The position numbers and the translations under genes were made by a program. Shown here piece after piece: positions 59,861-64,000 of a stretch of 64,000 nucleotides of DNA. The DNA lies in the NCBI RefSeq assembly GCF_000143415.4, contig NW_003314374.1, positions 20,125 through 84,124 on the forward strand, in the 5' to 3' direction. The stretch is from Selaginella moellendorffii (Eukaryota; Streptophyta; Lycopodiopsida; Selaginellales; Selaginellaceae). How positions within the stretch are numbered: position 1 is the first letter of the stretch; every line of letters starts with the position of its first letter. The notes under the pieces were generated by a model, which had not been told where the DNA came from, searched no databases, and saw only the letters and a list, made by a program, of their open reading frames with translations.

Positions 59861-62079
59861 GTTTTTAGTTCATATCAACTCTATAGAGCTTAATAGTTCT
59901 ACAATCAACTAGTGAAGGTTAAGGCATTCTTTTTTATCCATGTATTACTATAGATAATATTTAGAGCTCTAAGGTAGTGAATAAACCTTGTTTGTCTATA
60001 AAAAAAAGTTTGATGATCTATGAAGTGGTTATGGAAAATGGAGCATAAACCATTCTTGAGCTCATGAGTTGAAGAGTTGAGCTCATAAGTTGAGTTCAAG
60101 TTTCAATTATAGTCTAATACAAAAATTATAAATATTAAAATATTAAGGTTATAGTGAATTTAATAATTTCACAACTCTCTATATATTATATAGATCAAAA
60201 TGATCTAAATAACACTTTTTTATTCTAACAATTTAAGATTTATTATATGCTATAATATGGATGTTTGTTAGAACATAAAATAAAATGTTTCTAGAAAAAG
60301 TATCCTTGTCACTTTCTTAATTCTATACTCTACTAGCTAGTAAATATCAGGTTTTTCAGTTTAAAATTTTAAAATTATTAATTTTAAATAAAATTCAATA
60401 TAAGGCCATAAAATTGTTTGAAAGAAAAAAAAACTGTTGATGTAAGTTTGTTGCATATAAAAAGAGAGATTTAATTCTTTTCTAGAATACATTCTTAAGG
60501 GGTTTATCATAGCATACTATCTAGAATTTATAAATCTTCACTCTCACTCTCATTTGAAAACAGGGAAATACACACAAATGTCTATGGGTTTAAATATTCA
60601 TAATTTTAATTCTTAAATTTTTTTTCCCAGAGTTCAAGGGCTAAGAGCTATAATAGTTATCCCATTGCACAATATAACCAAACCATACAAGAAAAAGAAA
60701 GAGAGGATAATGGTTATAAGTTGGAGATAAATGCAATGATAGAAAATACACCAAATTGGGTGAAAAAAATGCCTCCTACTTATTTTAGAAAATTACAATT
60801 CTATAACTTTTAAGAAATGCCCTTTATATTTTCTAGCTTCCGATAGAAATAATAGTAATGATCAATATGATAGTATATATACCCTCAAAACACATTGCAA
60901 TATCACACACTCAAAGATTATCATGAAATATTTTTTGAGATGGTAAAGACAGAAATGGAGATATATAAGTACTATGGGTAGTATTGCAAAAAGAACACTT
61001 ACAAGTATCTAAAATGAAAAGTAAAATGAAAAATTATTTTTTATTAATTATATAAAGTATAATAAGTTTATATTATTAATAAAGAATAAAGATTGATAGT
61101 TTTGGCAAATCTAGTTAGCTACAAAAGTCTTTTATAATTCAGCAATAGTAAGCTTTGCCTGGTATATATGAATATCCACTTTAGGATCTTGGTGTAAGGC
61201 GTTGATAAAGATGTAATATATATGCTTGCAAGAAGCATATTCCTTGTGCTTTATAAAGTTTAAACATGTGCAAAAAGAAAAGTCTTAAATAGCACTCTCC
61301 ACCTTCTATTTTGACTATGTACTCCTTTGCAAGCTAATGATATATTTTGTAGAGAAAATCTCACACTCAAGCATTTAAGCTTAGTTTATTTTACCCTACT
61401 TTTACTTGGAGATAGTACTAATAAATTTAACTACCTTACCTTTTCTTGCTTGTATCTTTGTGGTTCTATCACTCATGTCTTCAACTCTCCTCTCAAGATT
61501 GAAACTAAATTTCTCAAGGTTTTCAATCTCATTCAAAATGAGTGTAACCTCATTAGCAACTAAGGTTTAGTCACTATAGTGTCTTGAAGCCGCTTCGTAT
61601 GGTTGACATCAATATTGCAACAATATAGCCAACACTATTTAAAAAATACTACTTGCTTTTATTTCTCATAGAAATATGGGGCTGAAACAGAGGAAAACTT
61701 GTCACTATGGATTCAAGCCCAACAATAGCCCCTCAAAAACATCCTTATACATCATATATTGGATTTTGCTGGCAGTTGGATGGATTGTATATTGCCTTGG
61801 CTTTAAGCTATAGTAAGAGATTTCAATTTGTTGTAATGCATTCTTTTCATCAACCACTTAAAATGGCTCTGTCCAAGGGTGATGCTTTAGAGTGGAATGG
61901 TACTTAATATGAAACTTATGAGTGCTTTTTGCTCCAAGGTCATTGCCAACATTTTCATAGTAAAGGAAAAGTGACACTTTGAATAGACAATCTTCATATC
62001 ACTAATAGAAGCCTGAGGAGTGTATATGCTGTGAACCACTTCCTCAATTACAATTGCCATTGTGAATTAATTGATGAAG
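59861..62079. other. AT-rich region, nothing identified
   Basis: Only short frames (61327-61563, 61707-61907) without recognised domains. Confidence 0.45.
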
Positions 62080-64000
62080 ATTTATCAATGATGGGCTTGT
62101 TTTACCGGATGGTGTTATGGACGATCATATCGTGGCTTGCATGGTTTTTCTATGTTTGCATGTAGATTCCTTTATAGATATCATTTGGTTACGTTTAGTT
62201 CATAGTGTTGGATTATATTGAGCCTTAGACATGGTGAATCACTTCTTGATAATGTGTTATCTGTAACTGAGTAATGTTAAAGGATTGGTCTCAGATACTG
62301 ACTAAGGTATCTTCGATTTTAGTTAGCTTGATTGCTAGGGAGATTTGGGTGGTGATTCACTTTTGCTTTTTTCTAGCTTTGTTTTGGTGTTGAAGTGATG
62401 CTTTGTCATTGATAATATTGATGTTGATATTCAAACGAAATGTGATGTCTCTCCTTAGGATTGATATTGAGTTTTATTAGTCTTGATAAAGATAGTGTTG
62501 ATGATTTGGTTGTAGCTTTGTGTTATTGGCATTCATGCATTTGCTAGTTAGCAACTGTATTGACGTTCAAATGAACTGAGTGGTAAGTTAAGTTAGTTGT
62601 GTCTAGATTAGATTGTTTAGTATGGGTTGAGCCTTAGATTTTCCTTGAAAAGTGATTTAGTCATGGACTATGCTAACTTTACAAAAGGAAGAGTTAGTGA
62701 TTAATGTTGGAATATGAATCCTTATTGGATTTGAGTTAAAGTATATTGATCATTAATAATTCTTCTTGTGCTTGTTATAAAGTGAGTTACGTCTTGTTAT
62801 AGATGGATACATAAAGGATCGATTTGGTGGTCACTTGTTGAGCATAACTTTGTTGTGTTTGGTTTTTGGATTGATGCAGAAATACTCTTCATTAGCTTAG
62901 CATTATGAAATTTGGCTTATGTATATGTTGAGAAGGATATTATGAGTTGTATCATGATTTCTTCTTTAGTATTGAAATTAGTTCATGCAAGGCTTGTAAT
63001 CATTGTTAAGCACGACTTAGCTATAGGCATTTTCAAACTTCTGGTTCTTTGAGTTCTTATATTCATTATTTCATTTGTTAGAAGTTGTTAGGGAAGGCAT
63101 TTTGGCTCATAACTTTGATGTTAAAATTGGCTTTTGCATGTAACAATTATTGGTGATGATTGACTATTATCTAAGATAGTTGATTATTTTTGTCAAAGGT
63201 TTTTCTTGATTATTATTAATATAGAATGATTTGCCATTCTTTGAGATGGTGGATTTCTTCTTCAATGATGATTATGCATCTCTCTAATGATGGGATGATT
63301 GATGATCTTTCATGATAATTATTCATTCACTTTGATGGTTTATGGTTTTTCGCAATACCATATGTTTTTGTGATTTGTTTTGGATTGGTCTTGAGATATT
63401 GGTAGGATGTTGCTAACATTTGTTTAAGCAACATGAGTTTCTTCGTATTATTAATTGGGATTTATTCAAAATGGCCAATGCGATGATTGGCATGAATGAG
63501 TTTTTGTTGGTCATGCAATATTCATTCTGTTCTGTTGATTGTTACTATCATTGGTTCTAATAGATTGGATGTTATTTCTTTTGGGTGATACATTCAATAG
63601 ATTGGTTGTTATTTCTTTTGGGTGATACATTCACAAGTATTTTGTTTGTCAGTTAATGATACTTTGTGTTCTTTGAGTTATCTTATGTAAGTTGTTTAGC
63701 ATGTTATCTACAATTTTTTATAGTTAAATTTTTATCATTGAGTGTTTTTGATGATATAGTTACTATTGAATTTTGTTGGATAGTAAATCCTATGTTTTTC
63801 AATTATAGTGATCTTGGTGGTTTCTATAAGCTAATACTGGTTTATCAAATGATAACTTACTTGGAATACTTTTATGTTCTAATTTAAGATTTATTCATTG
63901 ATAATTAAGTCTCTAAGATATCATTATCTATGACTTTGATAGTCCATTTATTGATTTTTGAATTTGGACCAGTATTTTGGTACTAGGATAAAGGGAAAAG
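62080..64000 (+). mobile_element. Second copy of the LARD-like element's non-coding interior
   Basis: Read on the plus strand it follows the reverse complement of about 44520 down to 42890, for example 'ttaccggatggtgtt', 'agatactgactaaggtatcttcga' (first 20 shared), 'catttgctagttagcaactgt', 'aagatatcatt' near the right edge. It is truncated at its left end and continues beyond the window. Divergence is moderate with small indels and more T in this copy. Still no coding frame. Confidence 0.8.

Noticed and set aside
1-64000. CRISPR arrays, bacterial operons or rRNA genes
   Set aside because: No regular spacer-repeat arrays, no prokaryotic gene organisation and no rRNA-like conserved blocks were seen; genes have eukaryotic introns.

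Overview
The window looks like nuclear DNA of a land plant, most probably a lycophyte such as Selaginella. The left 18 kb carries compact plant genes with very short introns (about 50-140 bp, GT...AG): a class III peroxidase, VPS22/SNF8, TCTP, SSU72 and a 2-oxoglutarate dioxygenase. Plant telo-box motifs (AAACCCTA) occur near some of them. The species is inferred from intron size, gene set and transposon types; no search was run.

Layout. 1-11.5 kb: peroxidase 5' end (minus), a decayed TPR fragment, an intact seven-exon VPS22 (minus), a repeat-rich stretch with a LINE-like reverse transcriptase remnant, then TCTP (minus) and SSU72 (plus) sharing a 450-bp divergent promoter. 11.6-26 kb: an acidic, repeat-rich, probably nuclear protein gene with a C-terminal zinc-finger-like end (interrupted by a 341-bp assembly gap), followed 12 bp later by a complete eleven-exon dioxygenase. 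The 3' half of the first gene plus the dioxygenase then recurs twice. Copy B has its back half inverted in place, and copy C has a 4-bp frameshifting deletion. A minus-strand lactonase pseudogene lies behind copy A, and its tail is repeated behind copy B.

26-47.7 kb is AT-rich and transposon-dominated: a Ty1/copia remnant with an LTR/PBS junction, at least three insertions of a TRIM-like mini LTR element (one complete with both LTRs), Ty3/gypsy remnants in both orientations (one a chromovirus with a chromodomain), and a 6.5-kb LTR element (41227-47695, minus strand) with no coding capacity. A second copy of that element's internal region fills the right end of the window in the opposite orientation. 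Embedded in the AT-rich part is an almost open, intronless, secreted lectin-like gene with one in-frame TGA (33582-34493).

47.7-54.7 kb holds the most unusual element: a 710-codon reverse-transcriptase frame of Penelope-like type without an endonuclease domain, with upstream frames and a tandem, 5'-truncated second copy. The 1.76-kb shared part carries a palindrome made of two opposed plant telomere repeats. 54.7-62 kb is gypsy debris and AT-rich DNA without recognisable genes.

How things work together: the intact host genes are ordinary housekeeping functions (endosomal sorting, RNA polymerase II CTD dephosphorylation, growth control, oxidative metabolism). The rest records nested retroelement insertion, segmental duplication and gene decay.
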